Positions 11,401 to 24,173 of a stretch of DNA of 64,000 nucleotides are shown piece after piece. The notes under the pieces were generated by a model that saw only the letters and a list, made by a program, of their open reading frames with translations, searched no databases and was not told the origin of the DNA. The stretch comes from Malania oleifera (lineage: Eukaryota > Streptophyta > Magnoliopsida > Santalales > Ximeniaceae). The stretch spans positions 3,576,001 through 3,640,000 of the forward strand of contig NC_080422.1 of NCBI RefSeq assembly GCF_029873635.1. Direction: 5' to 3'. Numbering within the stretch: position 1 is the first letter of the stretch; each line of letters begins with the position of its first letter. A program made the position numbers and the translations under genes.

Positions 11401-13938
11401 TGTAATGCCTCGACCCTCTACGTGGCCCGGAGTGCTACTAATCCATTCATTTACCTAATAATTTACATTCTAATATCATGTACGCAGCGAAAATCATAAA
11501 TATAATCTCTACAAATATAATACCAGAGTTTACTATTTCTATCTATAATTCAAAATAACTATTCATCACTTGTATTCTCATATATACACATCTAGTATTC
11601 ACAATCATCCATATCTCAGAAAACTTAAAACATAAAACATAAAGCATAACTTAATATATATCCCAAAAATATCATCAAAATTATATCCTTTTCCCTTCTA
11701 TAACCCAAAAAAATCTTGTAATAACCTTGAGCTCTCTAAGCTCAATCTCGTGGAGATCCTGAAAAAGATAAGTTCATATTCGGGTGAGACACATCTCAAT
11801 AAGGGAAGAAACAATATATTAAAACAGTGTGTAACCAACATGAGGTTTGTATATAACATATTATTCATCATTTGCAAATCATTAACATAATTTCTAAAAT
11901 CATTTTATGATCCTATTCAAACACATATAAGGTATTTTACCCACGAGATTGCCTAAGGATAGGGGTGATTACCCGCCCATACAAGTAGCACCCCTTTGCT
12001 CTGATACATTAAGCAACCCAAAGGTCACAGTTGAAGCATATCAGGGCACTCACCTTACTCAATAAGCCCTCAAGTGATAAATTAATCTCGTACTCACACA
12101 GTTCATACAAAAGTTTACTAGCGAAAGCCCCAAAATAGGAAAATCTACCCACTCATACAAGTAGTTTCCCTCTGTCCTAATATGTTATGCAGCCTACTGC
12201 TATACTTGATACTTACCAGGGCACTCGTCTTTCTCAGCAAACCCTTGGGCGAAGAGTTTGCCCTGCCCAAACGTAACTTGTTCTACTAGCATAAATACTG
12301 ATAATATCACAATACATTATTTTGTCGATCATTATTATGTAATTCTTATCTGTTCATGTTCTTAGCTTGACATTTCGTAGCATTTCACTTTACGTGGTTC
12401 TTTCCCATTTTACATCGTTCACATTTCACATTTTATACCATTTCATTCATTTTCATTTCATACTCATTTTTCATATCTTTCCATTTCATAACCAGCATCT
12501 TTTCAGTCGTTGTTAATTAATCTCAGGATCTTTTTAGTTGTGGTTGGTTAGCTTCGACATATTTTCAGTCGTGGTCGACATCTTTTCAGTCGTGGTTTAT
12601 TAGCTTCGGCATCCTTTCAGCCGTGGTCGGCATCTTTTCAACCGTGGTTAGTTAGTTTTGGCATTCTTTCAACCGTCGTCGGCATCTTTTCAGCCGTGGT
12701 CGGCATCTTTTCCGCCATGGTTAGTTAGTTTCAGCATCCTTTCAGCCGTGATCAACATCTTTTCAGCCATGGTTAGTTAGTTTCGGCATCCTTTCAGCCG
12801 TGGTCGGCATTTTCTGTCATGGTTGGTTAATCTCAGCATCTTTTCAGCCGTTCTTGTTTCCATGGTTGCATTAACACTCACATACAGCATATTTCATATA
12901 TCATTTTAATATTCAGTTCATTTCATGTATATCCTACATCTCATATATATATATAACATAGTTCCACACAAATTTCTATTTTACTCATGCCATACAATTC
13001 AGTAGTAAAATTCATACATATATTTCATGTAAAATAAGTCAACATATATTTAACATTTATATGTTAAAAATATACCTTTCATTTCTTACATAATTATCCT
13101 AAAAATATTTTTCACTTTCATCTGTTTATTTTCGCATATACGTATCAAATAAACAGTCATATGCTCGGAAAACATAATTTAAATAGTTGACATTTTTAAA
13201 CTCATACCGAAACATATACACACATATATATAACATAATTCATTTTCCATTAAATTCATAAAAATTATGGTTTAACATATATTTTTCCCTTACCTGGTTT
13301 CTTGAACTACGCCAACAGGGATCTCGAAAAGATACTTACAGTGCTCACCTGGACCAAAAAATTCTAGTTCTATTAAATCAACCCTAAATAAAATACTATT
13401 TTAACATTTTCTAAGCCCATAAATTCTTAAAAAAAAATTATACCTTCAAATATAATCAATTTACCTAATTCCCCAAATCCTACTTTCGATTTGGAGTGAG
13501 GCTTAGGAAACCCAAATTAGAAATTTACTCACGCCAAAATGACAATGATCGCGACTAGGACCATGTGGTGGTGTCTGATCGTTGATTTGGTTAAAGATTT
13601 AAGGAGAAATTGAGAAAATAGGGAAATATTGCCTTATTCCAGAAATGGTACACCGCTCCTACGACAAATCTGTTCCAGTAGAAATATCAGTGGCGGAGTT
13701 AGGAATCCAACAGTACCTTTCGTTTTCCGATCAGCCGAATATTTGTCAAGAAAATCGAAGCGAGAGAGGAGGAAGACGGAGGAGTGGCAGAGAGAATTTG
13801 ACGTCTCTAGAGGGGGGCACTGCTTCAATTTCTGAGGAGTTACTTTTACTTTACTTTTAAATATTATATTATATTATATTAATAAGTATATACCTATATA
13901 TATACATATAATCTTATCCCACTAGGATTTTGTTACCA
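11401..13938 (-). mobile_element. Probable solo LTR of a second Tekay-like subfamily
   Basis: In minus orientation this 2.5-kb stretch has the same order of landmarks as the other Tekay-like LTRs: a TGGTAAC start, an untranslated leader with CATCCCAAAT-like text, a long AT-rich centre with minisatellite, and the box whose complement on the plus strand reads GAGACACATCTCAATAAG, followed by a CAG acceptor-like site. The plus-strand end begins TGTAATGCC at 11401. The other edge is placed at about 13938 by similarity to the start of the LTR at 14176. No matching target duplication was found (GTTAG versus TTAAT), so the edges are less certain. Confidence 0.6.
12490..12870. repeat. Minisatellite with TTTTCAGCCGTGGT-type units
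   Basis: Imperfect units of about 20-22 bp (CGGCATCTTTTCAGCCGTGG), grouped into roughly 60-bp higher-order repeats separated by TTAGTTAGTTT, run for about 380 bp within the LTR. Units differ mainly at CpG positions. Confidence 0.85.
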
Positions 13939-14175
13939 TTAATAATGCTATTCACTTATTTTTTTTTATTTGTTAATTTAATAATAATTTTTTATTATTA
14001 TTCTTTTTTATCTCTACTGTTAGTGTATTTTACTATTATTATTTTATTAATTATACTGTTAATGTATTTTAATATTATTATTTTATTTATTATCTTGGAA
14101 AAGAGCATGTACCTTGGATTGGGTGTGTAACTATTTAATATATGTATACATCTTATATATTAAGTACATGAAGAA

Positions 14176-16419
14176 TGTAGTAACCGGGAAAAATAAGATT
14201 AAATAAAAATAAATAAATAAAATAAAATAATAATAATAAAATGAAATAAATTAATTCAATTAATAAGTAAAATGAATAGTATGATAAGGAAATATATATA
14301 TGTAAGTAAGTTATTATGATATATATGTAATATATAAAAAATTGTACAAACTTCTCCAAGAAGCTTTGCTTCAATTAGTAAGTTATTATAATATTAATAT
14401 ATATAATTGTACAAGCCTCCTTAGGAAGCCCCATTGCTCTCTCTCTCTCTCTCTCTCTCTCTCCTACGACTCTCTCTCTCTCTTCAATTCTGGGCAAGTT
14501 TTACGCTAGATCGACAATCCGAAGTCACCATGACGCTCCTAGCAAGATTCTCTACAAGTCTGCCGGAGCGGATCGTCAGGGAAACAAAGTTAGATTTCAT
14601 CCCAAATCCTGGGTAAAACTTTTTACTTAATATTTGGATTTATGACAATTGAGAAAAGTGTTATACGCTTAGAAATACTAAACTTTAATATTGGGAATTT
14701 CCATTTCTAGGGGTGTTGAATTTGGAACGTTGGGAATCATCCCTAAGTTGAGGTAAGGCTTTTTAAGCCGAATTTGGATTAACGGTAGTTATAAGAAATG
14801 TTATGCACGTAGAAATATTGAAGTTTAATACTGGGGGTTTTATTTTGAGGGTGTTGAGTTAGAAACCCTGCGAGTGCGGGGAAGATTTTCTTAGGAGCTT
14901 TGCAGTAGTCAGGTAAATGGATAAACTAAGCTAGTTCTTTTTGAGAAAATATATTTATATATATATATATATATGATATATGATTTATATTTGGGAAATA
15001 TTGTTGAATATGATCGTATGTTGAATATAGAAAACTTGTTCAGTGTGGCATAAGTATAAAATATTGTGAAATACTGTTTTCTAGAATGTGATTATGATAT
15101 GGGTTTTACAATGGGAAAACCGGTGTATGGGCCGAGATTTTTATATATGTGGTTTGTCGGCGTACGGGCCGTGCTATGTTGTGATTTGCCAACGTACGAG
15201 CTGTGCTATGATATGGTTTTCCGATGTACGGACCGTGCTATGTTATGATTCGCCAGCGTACGGGCTGTGCTATGATATGGTTTGCCGGCGTACGGGCTAT
15301 GCTATGTTGTGATTTGCTAGCGTATGAGCTGTGCTATGGTGTGATTGCCGGCGTACGGGCCGTGCTATGATAAAATATGTAATACCGGCTTACGGGCCGA
15401 TGATTTTCATGATATATGTATATATGCAAAATGATATGATTAATCTGTTAATTAACGATATGAGATATCTATGTATCACAGTTTTAACATATGTTATATA
15501 GTATCAGAACCTGGTTGGCTTGGTCTAGGCTAGCACTTGCACGGTACCGTTGCTATGTGTCCATGGTCTTCGTGATTATGATATTTGTGTTAACGCCGCT
15601 GTACGGAGTGGTGTGAGATTGGATGGTTGATGTGGTTTATAAGAAGTGTGCTGATCGCCCCTGGTGTACGGACCGGGTCTGGCAGACCCATCGAACCTAC
15701 AGACTACTGTTTAACTTGGCAGTGGTCGGCCAACCATTGTCAGGTCCCGCCTTCGGGCCACACAACCCAGTCATGTGGGGGTAATACATGACAATAGTCA
15801 ACTAACCTACTAGGAATGTTTTTAGGTTATTATTTTTATTATATGAGATGAAATATGATTATGAAAAATGCAGTATGTTCTGCCATGTTTTGATGATATA
15901 TGTATGTTTTTCCCAGATTTAATAAACAGTACTGAACATGTTATGTATGATATATGTTGAACACAGAATACTCATGTTGCCACACACTAGTATTAGTTTA
16001 TTTTCCTTACTGAGAGGTGTCTCACCCCTAAATCTTATAAACTTTTCAGGAGCCCCTGATAAGAGAGCGGGAAAAGCCCCGCTGATCTAAAGTGGTTTAT
16101 CTACCCTTTTTGAAGGGTAAGTTTTTGATAGGGATAGTATAGTTTTGTGGGAATTATCCATAGATTTCATTTTTTGGGATGTATATATGGAAGTACAGTG
16201 ATTGTAATAACTCTGGTACATTGTGATGTATGATATGATGGTATGAATATGATTGTACATTTTCTGCTGCGTAGGCTTCTACTGTATATTCTAATGTATC
16301 CTTGGTACCCACGAGTCCAGGAGGATTGTGACCTGCTGAGTTGGAATGTGAGATATGTGGTATTGATTTTATGATGATATTATTATAAAAAAAATGTGGA
16401 AATTAAGCAGGTCGTGACA
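14176..16419 (+). mobile_element. Solo LTR of a Tekay-like subfamily inside the copia LTR
   Basis: This is a 2244-bp plus-oriented LTR from TGTAGTAACC to CGTGACA. The flanks AAGAA (14171-14175) and GAGAA (16420-16424) form a target duplication with one mismatch. The uninterrupted sister LTR at about 28790 reads straight across the insertion point. The leader near 14490-14610 is homologous to the leader in the Tekay-like LTRs (GATCGACAATC, GACGCTCCTAGC, CATCCCAAAT). A CT tract lies at 14437-14463. Confidence 0.88.
15112..15412. repeat. Minisatellite of CGTACGGGC units in the solo LTR
   Basis: Seven or eight imperfect units of about 38-40 bp, each with GCCGGCGTACGGGCCGTGCTATG-like text broken by substitutions, occupy the middle of the LTR. 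The open frames across it are by-products of the repeat period. Confidence 0.85.
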
Positions 16420-16837
16420 GAGAATAAATGGTCATTTTGTGCCTATAAATAGACCATTAAGGCATTAACATAACACACCAATCTCTTCTCTTCATTATCA
16501 TCATATCATCCTTCTTTCGAGTCTAGAGAGTTTGACAACCACAAAAAGGTATTTTTAGTGGAGTTTTGTACTCCTCTCTTTGTGCAGAATTGGAGAGAGT
16601 CATACAATTCAAATCGTACTATTGTATCTTGGAGGAGACAAGTCTTCAGGAGTTCTACTGCAACAGTTTGTGGGCTAAATCAAAAATTGCAGATGGCTTG
16701 AATCTCTTTAAAGAGAACGAGATATTCGTGTCTCAACCTATTTATGAATCGTGTTTATATTTGTATTTTTATTTGTATTTAAGTTTTATTGTTTTTATTT
16801 TATTAGATTTTATAACAATTTTAAGGAGATTCAGTAT

Positions 16838-17524
16838 ATGAAGCCTACAGTTGAGAAACTGAGAGAAAATGTTAGAGATCTTTACAAGCCTTTTCGGTTT
16901 AAATAAGCCCACTTCAAGAGATGGAAAGACAAAGTACTCTTTTACCTTAGTCTCCTTAAAGTTGCTTATGTTCTCTCTGATAAGGATTCAAAAAAAATAA
17001 GATACCAAGAAAATGAATGAAGATGAGTTGGTCAATCACCACAAAAAATTGGAACAAAACGAAAAAGATGAGTATAAATGTCGATACTACATTTTAAATT
17101 GTTTAGCTGATCATTTTAATGATTATTATGATACTATTTACTCCTTCGCAAAGAAAATTTGGAAAGTTTTGTAGAATAAGTATGATATTGAGGAGGTAGG
17201 AGCGAAAAAATATGCAGCTATCAGATTTTTTCACTATCAAATGGTGGACCAAAAATTCGTTGTGGAGCAAGCACAAGACTTTCAAATGATAGTGGCAAAG
17301 GTTACATCGGAAGGGATCAAGATTAGAGACAATCTCATTGTGGCTAGAATTATTGACAAGTTACCCCCATCTTGGAGAAAATTCCAGAAGAGCATGTGCC
17401 ACAAACAAAAAGATACGTCTCTTGAAACTTTGATCACTCGAATTCACATAGAGGAGGAGGCAAGAGGGCAAGATGCAATTATGCAAGAAAATGGTAATAC
17501 CAATAACGCTAATACCACAAATTA
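16838..17524 (+). pseudogene. Ty1/copia gag remnant
   Basis: The frame starts at ATG 16838 (MKPTVEKLRENV), meets a TAA after about 22 codons, and continues with [13 protein letters not shown], the conserved gag motif of plant copia elements. After further stops, 17241-17524 stays open with [25 protein letters not shown] and [14 protein letters not shown]. These match the nucleocapsid-proximal gag segment (UBN2/retrotran_gag families). The zinc knuckle is not recognisable: only a basic, asparagine-rich stretch precedes the microsatellite at 17751. It is not functional. Confidence 0.8.
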
Positions 17525-17749
17525 AAGTAAATTTAATTGCTTCTGAACATATATAATACTTTGTCCATAGGTATTTTTTCTAAAAGCCATCAATTAAAAC
17601 CTAAAAAGATAAATATGAAAAATAACAGTAGACCTCACAAAATGAATAGGGAAAACCCTACTCAAAAGAATTTGAACCAAGAACCCCCTTACAATCATAA
17701 CAAGCAAAACAACAATTATAGCGCCCTAGAAAATTATATGCATGGAAGT

Positions 17750-17750
<1 letters not shown>

Positions 17751-17798
<48 letters not shown>

Positions 17799-17831
17799 CA
17801 TTATTATTATTATTAATTATTAATTAATTAA
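17751..17831. repeat. (AAT)n/(ATT)n microsatellite
   Basis: A run of AAT units turns into ATT units, making a potential foldback. A SIRE-like solo LTR is inserted at its end, and the AT-rich tract continues at 19854 to about 19945. Confidence 0.9.
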
Positions 17832-19853
17832 TGTTGAATTTTTTGCGTCTTATCTCGTTTTTTATAATGAAAAATACACGATATTTAATGTCTTTCAAGT
17901 TTCTGTGCAAATTCATATTAGCAAAGATCAGTTGATGGCATAATAACACTTGACGAATACAAAGACCTAGAATAGTTATTCATTGGAATCTATATTATGT
18001 TTAATTCGGGTTTATATTTATAATCTTTGGTTTGTAATAATTAATGCATATCATGCATGTAGGACTATAAGCTCAAGACCATAGATGAACCTTAGGGATC
18101 ACCCTTCGGTCGACCGATACCAGATTTTCTAAACTAAGTAAAAAGACCTTAGAAAATACCCTAAGTCCTTGTACTAGCACTTAGAAAAGTCACCATTATC
18201 ACATCTACTATTAGGGAAAACTTTTGATTTAAGTATGGATCGAAATGCAAAATGTTGGCATGTTTGGTCGACCGAACTCCCAACACTCTGAGCACTTCGG
18301 TCGACTGAACCTACCCAGGGTCAACAGTTTGACCCTTCGATCGACCTACCACAGAATATGCTACAACGCCCTAGTTGACCAAACCGACACGTGGGGAGAT
18401 CTCAACTATCTAGTTGACCAAACTTATAGAAGGAAATTGACCTAGTCGACCGAACACCCAAGTTCGGTCAACCGAACTCATTTCTAATCGATCAAACCTC
18501 GAAGCGTTCAAAATCACCTTTGGATGGTCAACCGAACCTATAGTTCAAAAATCTCCCGGTTGACCGAACTTAGTGAGATGGTCGATCGATCCTCTTGGGT
18601 TGTCAAAAATTTTATCAAGTTAAATGGGGTTAATTTTTCTAAACAGATTTAAAACAAATTTACTAATTACCCCTATGTCCCCAATGGTCATAATTTTGTC
18701 TGTGCCTATATATACAAGCTTATTTGCAAAATTAAGACATGATTTGCAGTTAGATTATCTTGAAAATCCTGTAAAATTTTAAGTGCCTATTTTTCACATA
18801 CAAACCCAATACCTTTCCTATTGTGATTCCTTTGATAAACCAAGTTTATTGAGAGTGTTATTGGGTGATCTTGAGTAGCTACACTTGCTCAAAACTCTCC
18901 TTACTTGAGATTGATTGTTTAATTTTGTTGGAGAGTTTTAACTAAGGTTTTCCCCCGGTATAATCTATACACTTTGTGTGGAAAAACCTTGTAGCTAGTG
19001 GATCTTTGCATCACCATTGCAAGACTTACTAAGCTTGTATTTTGATTGTACAAATACATTTTTATAAGCATACTTTTCAAATATCTCTTGAGCTATATTT
19101 TTGAGAAAATTATTTGTGAGATATTTTGAATACTCTTATTGCAAATCTTTGAAACCCTTGCTATGATTGATCAACATTGATACTTGGTTTTAAAGATAGA
19201 TTAATTGTACACTCTTTGTGGTTATTGCATATTGACGGTTGTAAGAGTGTAGTTGGACACTTATTGCACAAAGCTTATAGTTTTTATATATTGTGTTGAT
19301 GTGCATTGATTATACTGTGTTGTATTGTAGTACATATCTGCTTGTGTAGAAGCATATTTCTGTGTACGCAAATTTTTATTTGTTGTATTCCAGGTGTGGG
19401 CCTAAAAAGGGAGACTAGCCCTGTTGAATATTCCCAAATTGACTTAGACCCGATTAGGAAAGTTAGGTGCACCATCTTGGTCAAGTGCGGTTGTAGGTTG
19501 AGGTAAACTCCGTTAATTGACCTAATTGTAAACGGTTCCACTCCACCCTTTAAGTAAGCATTACTGAAATCCTTGAGTTTATGAGTTAGAGGCGGGAATG
19601 TAGGCACAGTTGGCCGAACCCCAATAACATATCGTGTGTGCACTTTACATTTCCGTAATTTATTTACTGCATGTGTATGTTATATTATGAATGTTGCGCA
19701 TGATTTAATTTTCGCACATTTTATTTATCTGCACATTTGAGATTGCATAGATAGGTCCTAGGTTGTGTAATACTGCTTATGAAATTGAAATCAACTTAGG
19801 AAATTTTAAATATCCAATTCATCCCCCCTCTTGGGATTGTACCAAAGCTAACA
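17832..19853 (+). mobile_element. Solo LTR, SIRE-like family with GGTCGACC palindromes
   Basis: This 2022-bp LTR runs from TGTTGAATTT to GCTAACA, with target duplication ATTAA at 17827-17831 and 19854-19858. It has a TATATATA box at 18707-18714. Near the 3' end is the segment CAATTCATCCCCCCTCTTGG, typical of SIRE/Maximus-type copia LTR ends. It is homologous to the minus-oriented LTR at 52360-59091. No internal domain is attached. Confidence 0.85.
18104..18592. promoter_or_regulatory. Array of TTCGGTCGACCGAA palindromes in U3 of the SIRE-like LTR
   Basis: About a dozen copies or near-copies of GGTTCGGTCGACCGAAC, a palindrome with a GTCGAC core, lie 100-600 bp upstream of the TATA box. Variants such as GGTTGACC and GGTCAACC are mostly transitions at the CpG. 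A role in LTR promoter control is inferred from position. Confidence 0.6.
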
Positions 19854-20159
19854 ATTAATTAATTAATTATTATTAAATTGAATTAAATAAATAAATAATA
19901 TAATTAGATATATATATATATATAATTTATATATATATATAAAATCAAGTTTCTGAGAACTTGAATTGCAAGCTTGAAGACTTTATTTATTTTTGGGTTG
20001 TAATAATTAATTAGGTTTAATTGTACATGCATTTCGTGATTTAATTTGAAACTCATATTTGACCTTAGACTGACCTTAGGCACTTTATATTTCATGGAAA
20101 ATAATTTTACAAATGTGCAAAAATTATTTAAAGTTCAAATCTTTTTTTTTTAAATGAAA

Positions 20160-20560
20160 AACTCCAAAGCAAGCTTTTCAAAGACCCCTTCATGTTTCTT
20201 ATGACTCATTGATGAATGATTTTCTCGATCAATCCATTCTCATCTTAAAATATGTTCAACATGAAAGTTGTGATATTTTCTCTTAACTTTTTGTTACCAC
20301 AAAAAATGTTCAATTTGAAGGCGTATAGAAAAAGTTATGGTCAAAACACTGAAATGTATCCGTAGCAGAAAAATTCTCTTCATGTTTCTTCCGTCTCATT
20401 GATGAGCATTTTTCTCATTCCATAACATCTTATCTTAAAAAGTGTTCAACATAAAATTTGTGGGTTTTTCTCTTAACTTTCTGTTGATCTAAGAACTTTT
20501 AATTTGGAGTTGTATAGAAAAAGTTATGGACAAAAAATGGAAGGGTATCCCCAATGGCCG
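20160..20560. repeat. Two tandem units of about 200 bp in the SIRE-like LTR
   Basis: Two imperfect copies (about 20187-20385 and 20386-20555) share TTCATGTTTCTT, CTCATTGATGA, TTCAACAT, TTTTCTCTTAACTTT and GTATAGAAAAAGTTATGG. They lie just upstream of the promoter. Confidence 0.8.
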
Positions 20561-20869
20561 AAAAACGGCTAGTTTTCGAATTAAATCATATATTAATACC
20601 CCAACGGCCATAAAACGGCTAATTTTGGTTTTTGCCTATAAATACAAGCCAAATACACTTGAAAAATGGAAGAGAAATATCTTGAGAGTATATCTACACA
20701 TTCTTTGTTTCTTCCTCATTTTTCATATCCCCTTTGTGCATTAAATTTCATATTTTTCTTACTCTTTCACTTTGAAAATTCTTTATGGGAGAAACTATTG
20801 TGGGTTATTAAAGGAAGCTTGGAGCATATATCCACTCATATATTTCTACTTCAAAAGCTTCTTTTTCTT

Positions 20870-21374
20870 AAGGTAATTTTGAAAATGTTTGAGCATATAT
20901 TCAAATTTATATATATTTCTTGAAGGCCCTTATTTTTTATTCTTGTTGTTTTTCAAAGATTAAATTTCTCCTACTCTTCTTGAAAATCTTTTTAGAGAAA
21001 AATATTTTGGAGGTTTTATTTATAAAGGTTTGAGCTTATATTCAAGTTTATATATATAACTTGATAGCCTTTTTATTATCATGTTCTTCAAAGATCAAAT
21101 TTCTCTCATACCTTTTATTTGAAAATATTTTGGAGAAATTTATTTTGAAATTGTCTTGAAGGCTTAAGCATATATTTAAGCTTATACATATATTTCTAGA
21201 AAACCTTATTGAATTTGTTTTTATAAAGGTCAATCATTTTAAATGAAAACCCTAACTTCTCCTATTCATTTATTTGGAAATGTTTTTATTGGTGAAAATC
21301 TATGGGTTAGTTCAAGAATGCTTTGAGCATATATATTCATTGATATATATATATATATATCGTGCTTGAGAAGC
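20870..21374. repeat. About four ~140-bp tandem units in the LTR leader
   Basis: Imperfect units begin TTTGAGCATATATTCA, continue with an AT-rich tract, CTTGAAGGCC-like text and TTTCTCCTA, and repeat down to the LINE insertion point. The fourth unit resumes on the other side of the LINE at 26188. Confidence 0.75.
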
Positions 21375-21769
21375 TTTTTTTTTTTTTTTTATTTTTTTCT
21401 TTTTTTTATCTTTTTAAAAAAAAAAAAAAAAAAAAAGGGCCGCACCTTCATTTATTTATTAATATACCCTCACTTTTGGCGGAGGAATACTGTCGTTACA
21501 AGCTAAAACAAACCAAACAAATTAGGATAACAAAACTAAACATAACTAACAAAGGAGATAAAAACATAAAAACAACCAAAATTAAAACGAAATACACCAA
21601 ACGAAACTCTAGAATTGAACTAACGACGAACGGAAATGAGACCCCACTTATCCATCCAAAGAATACATTTAAGATAACGTGGTAAAAGGTGTTGTTTTTC
21701 GTAGATTACATTATTTCCCATTTCTCTTTCTTTAGTAAGAAAATTAGTCGCACTGTTGTCTTCACTATA

Positions 21770-24173
21770 TTAATGCATCACCATGACATTCATTCCTTCT
21801 AACTCTACCACGAGTTTCTCCCAAAATTTCCAAAGATACCACAAAGTATATCTATCTTTCCGAAACCAATCAACAACAATTCGTGAGTCACTTTCAATAA
21901 TCACATTAACATAATGCAAACGTTTGCAGAAATGAATTCCTTCCCTGATTACTTTTAATTCTGTACTATTATTCGTACCATTGCCAAAATAACTTGAGAA
22001 AGCCACTTTTACCATGTCATGACAATCCTGAATAATTCCTCCACCTCCTGAAGTACTCGGATTGCCCCTACAACTCCCATCACAATTAAGTTTTATCCAC
22101 CCTACTGGAGGTTTAACCCACGAAATAATTTTTTTAGACCTATTGCAAACTCTCTGGTGCTTAATTTGAAACTCATTCAAAATCTTAATGTTCGACTTCT
22201 TCAATTTTTAAAAAGAATTGGTGCTCTCAGCAATAAAACTAACCCAGAATCGAACACTTCTCCACATCTGATCTACACTTTGATAAACTCCTTCCATTCT
22301 CACTTTACATCTTTGATTCCAGAGGCACCACGTAATCAAACATAGAATCAGCCTGATTAAAATACCTTTAATAGATGATTTTTTAACATAGTGGAACCAA
22401 TTTTCTATTTTGTTTTTCCAGGGAAGAGATTGTTGGAAAGGAATCCCCAACGCCACACTAGCCCAACGCCAAACCTCTGAAGCCACCTTACCTAAAGAAA
22501 GAATATGATCAATGTTTTCCTGACTTCTCTGAACGCAGCAATCACAAATCAAAACCATCGATATTCCTTTGGCCTGAATTCTATCATCTACAGCCAAGCA
22601 TCTAAATCATGCTCTCTATAAACACATTGAGATTCTTCTGGGCAATAAAGAATGCCAAAACTAGTTATTTCACAAAAAATTATCACTTCTGCTCCTCACT
22701 GCCTCCAAGCCGTTTTTTGTGGAAAACTTACCGTTCGGGGCAAGCTTCCAGACAAAAATATCCTTTCCACTTTTACCCGCTGGCACTTGGTACAAAATTT
22801 CCCTTGTTTTATCAGCACTAACCAATTCCCATTCTAAATCAGAGTTCCAATTATTATTTAACCAGCAATCCTTAATACACAATTTCTTGTTCAAAATATC
22901 CTCAGTGCTCACTGAATAACGAGTTTGATGACAGCCACCTGTCGAACCAAAAAGAAGAGTTCCCACCTCTCACTAAAATTTTAACATTATCCATAACTTC
23001 TGGAATGGTAGCCATAATTGATTTCCAAAATCAAGAGTCATTTGGTCTCCCCTTCCTTATTAATAAATGATCATTTCTGCAATATTTAGCCCTGAAAAAA
23101 CTTGCCCACAGATTGTTAGAAGTGAGCAATTTGAAGGTAAATTTCATGAGAAGAGATTTATGAACTTCCTTACGATCTCTCAAGCCCAGACCCCCTTCCG
23201 AGGTAGGTTTACAAATTTTCCCCCAAGAGCGCCAATGAATCTTCCTTTTATCTTTCACCTCTCCCCATAAAAAATTAGAAAGAAGAGAGTTAATGCAAGA
23301 ATATGTGACCTGCGAGACCTTAATAACAGACATCAAATGAATAGGCATGATAGACAACACATGTCTTAATAAAATCAATCTTCCACCTTGTGAGAGCAAC
23401 TTAGATTTTCATCCTACAATTTTCTTTCTAATCGTCTCTGCAAGAGGCTCCAATGTCCTGGAAGATAATTTTTTAGACACCAAAGGCGCGCCCAAATACA
23501 TAACTGGGAATTTACCTTCCATAAAACCCGTGATTCTCAATAAATCATGCTTCCGAGTGGGAGTGATGTATTTTGAAAGGAATAACGCTGACTTAGTCTT
23601 ACTGATTTTTTGACCCGACCATTTCTCATACTTTTCCAAAGTGTAAACTAAATTTCTAATAGACCTCTTCCCACCATTCGCAAAAATAAGAATATCATCC
23701 ACATTTAACAAATGCGAAACCAATGGGGCCTCAATCGGATGATTAAATTGACCAATCTGACCAGTCTCATAGTGTTTCCTAAGCAACCTTGTCAAAACCT
23801 CCTCCATTATGATGAATAAATAAGGAGAGAGTGGATCCCCTTGCCGCAAGCTTCTCTTAGATTGAAAAAACCCTTTAAAGGTTTCATTCATCAAAACATA
23901 AAACCATGGAGACTCCACACAATTTTTTATGAGCTTGCAAAACCTTTTAGAGAAACCAAAAGCCTTAAGAACCTCCAGAAGAAAATTCCAATTCACTCTG
24001 TCATAAGCCTTAGCCATATCAAGTTTTATCATCACATTGCCGCCAGCTATTTTTTTATGCAAAGACTGAACCATTTCTTGAGTTAGTGTAATATTTTCAA
24101 AAATACTTCGCTTAGGAATAAAAGAGCCTTGTTCATGTAAGACCAACTTATCAACTACCTCCGTTAGTCTAAT
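21770..24173 (-). pseudogene. LINE ORF2 remnant: RT, zf-RVT and RNase H
   Basis: Read on the minus strand, 24173-23409 encodes RT with MIKLDMAKAYDRVNW, SLRQGDPLSPYLFI and the active-site box LNVDDILIFA (family usually has ADD). A shifted frame (23399-23031) continues with the thumb region, ending SEGGLGLRD and beyond. Frames at 22966-22670 and 22597-22208 match the zf-RVT region. Frame 22204-21770 is an RNase H domain with WIKLNCDGSCRGNP, a TEL glutamate and IESDS, so the D-E-D residues are present. Frameshifts separate the blocks. The order RT, zinc region, RNase H is usual for plant L1 elements. It is not functional. Confidence 0.9.

Larger units (their letters stand above)
14018..16817 (+). 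repeat. Left LTR of the copia element (split by a solo LTR)
   Basis: After removing 14176-16419 the LTR is about 0.55 kb. It carries a TATA box (TATAAATA at 16444-16451) and ends TATAACA. The right counterpart is 28551-29171. Confidence 0.75.

Noticed and set aside
12490-12870. Regular repeats with spacers, considered as a CRISPR-like array
   Set aside because: Units are degenerate, spacers are not unique, and the setting is a plant LTR; it is a minisatellite.
13629-13860. Three overlapping small frames
   Set aside because: They fall in the leader region of a minus-oriented LTR; similar short frames exist in sister LTRs without conservation.
11396-13943. Target duplication for the LTR at 11401-13938
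   Set aside because: The flanking 5-mers (GTTAG and TTAAT) do not match, so the edges are reported as uncertain.
15066-15312. Overlapping frames with repeated tyrosine/cysteine text
   Set aside because: The ~39-bp repeat period keeps several frames open; this is a minisatellite in an LTR, not a repeat protein.
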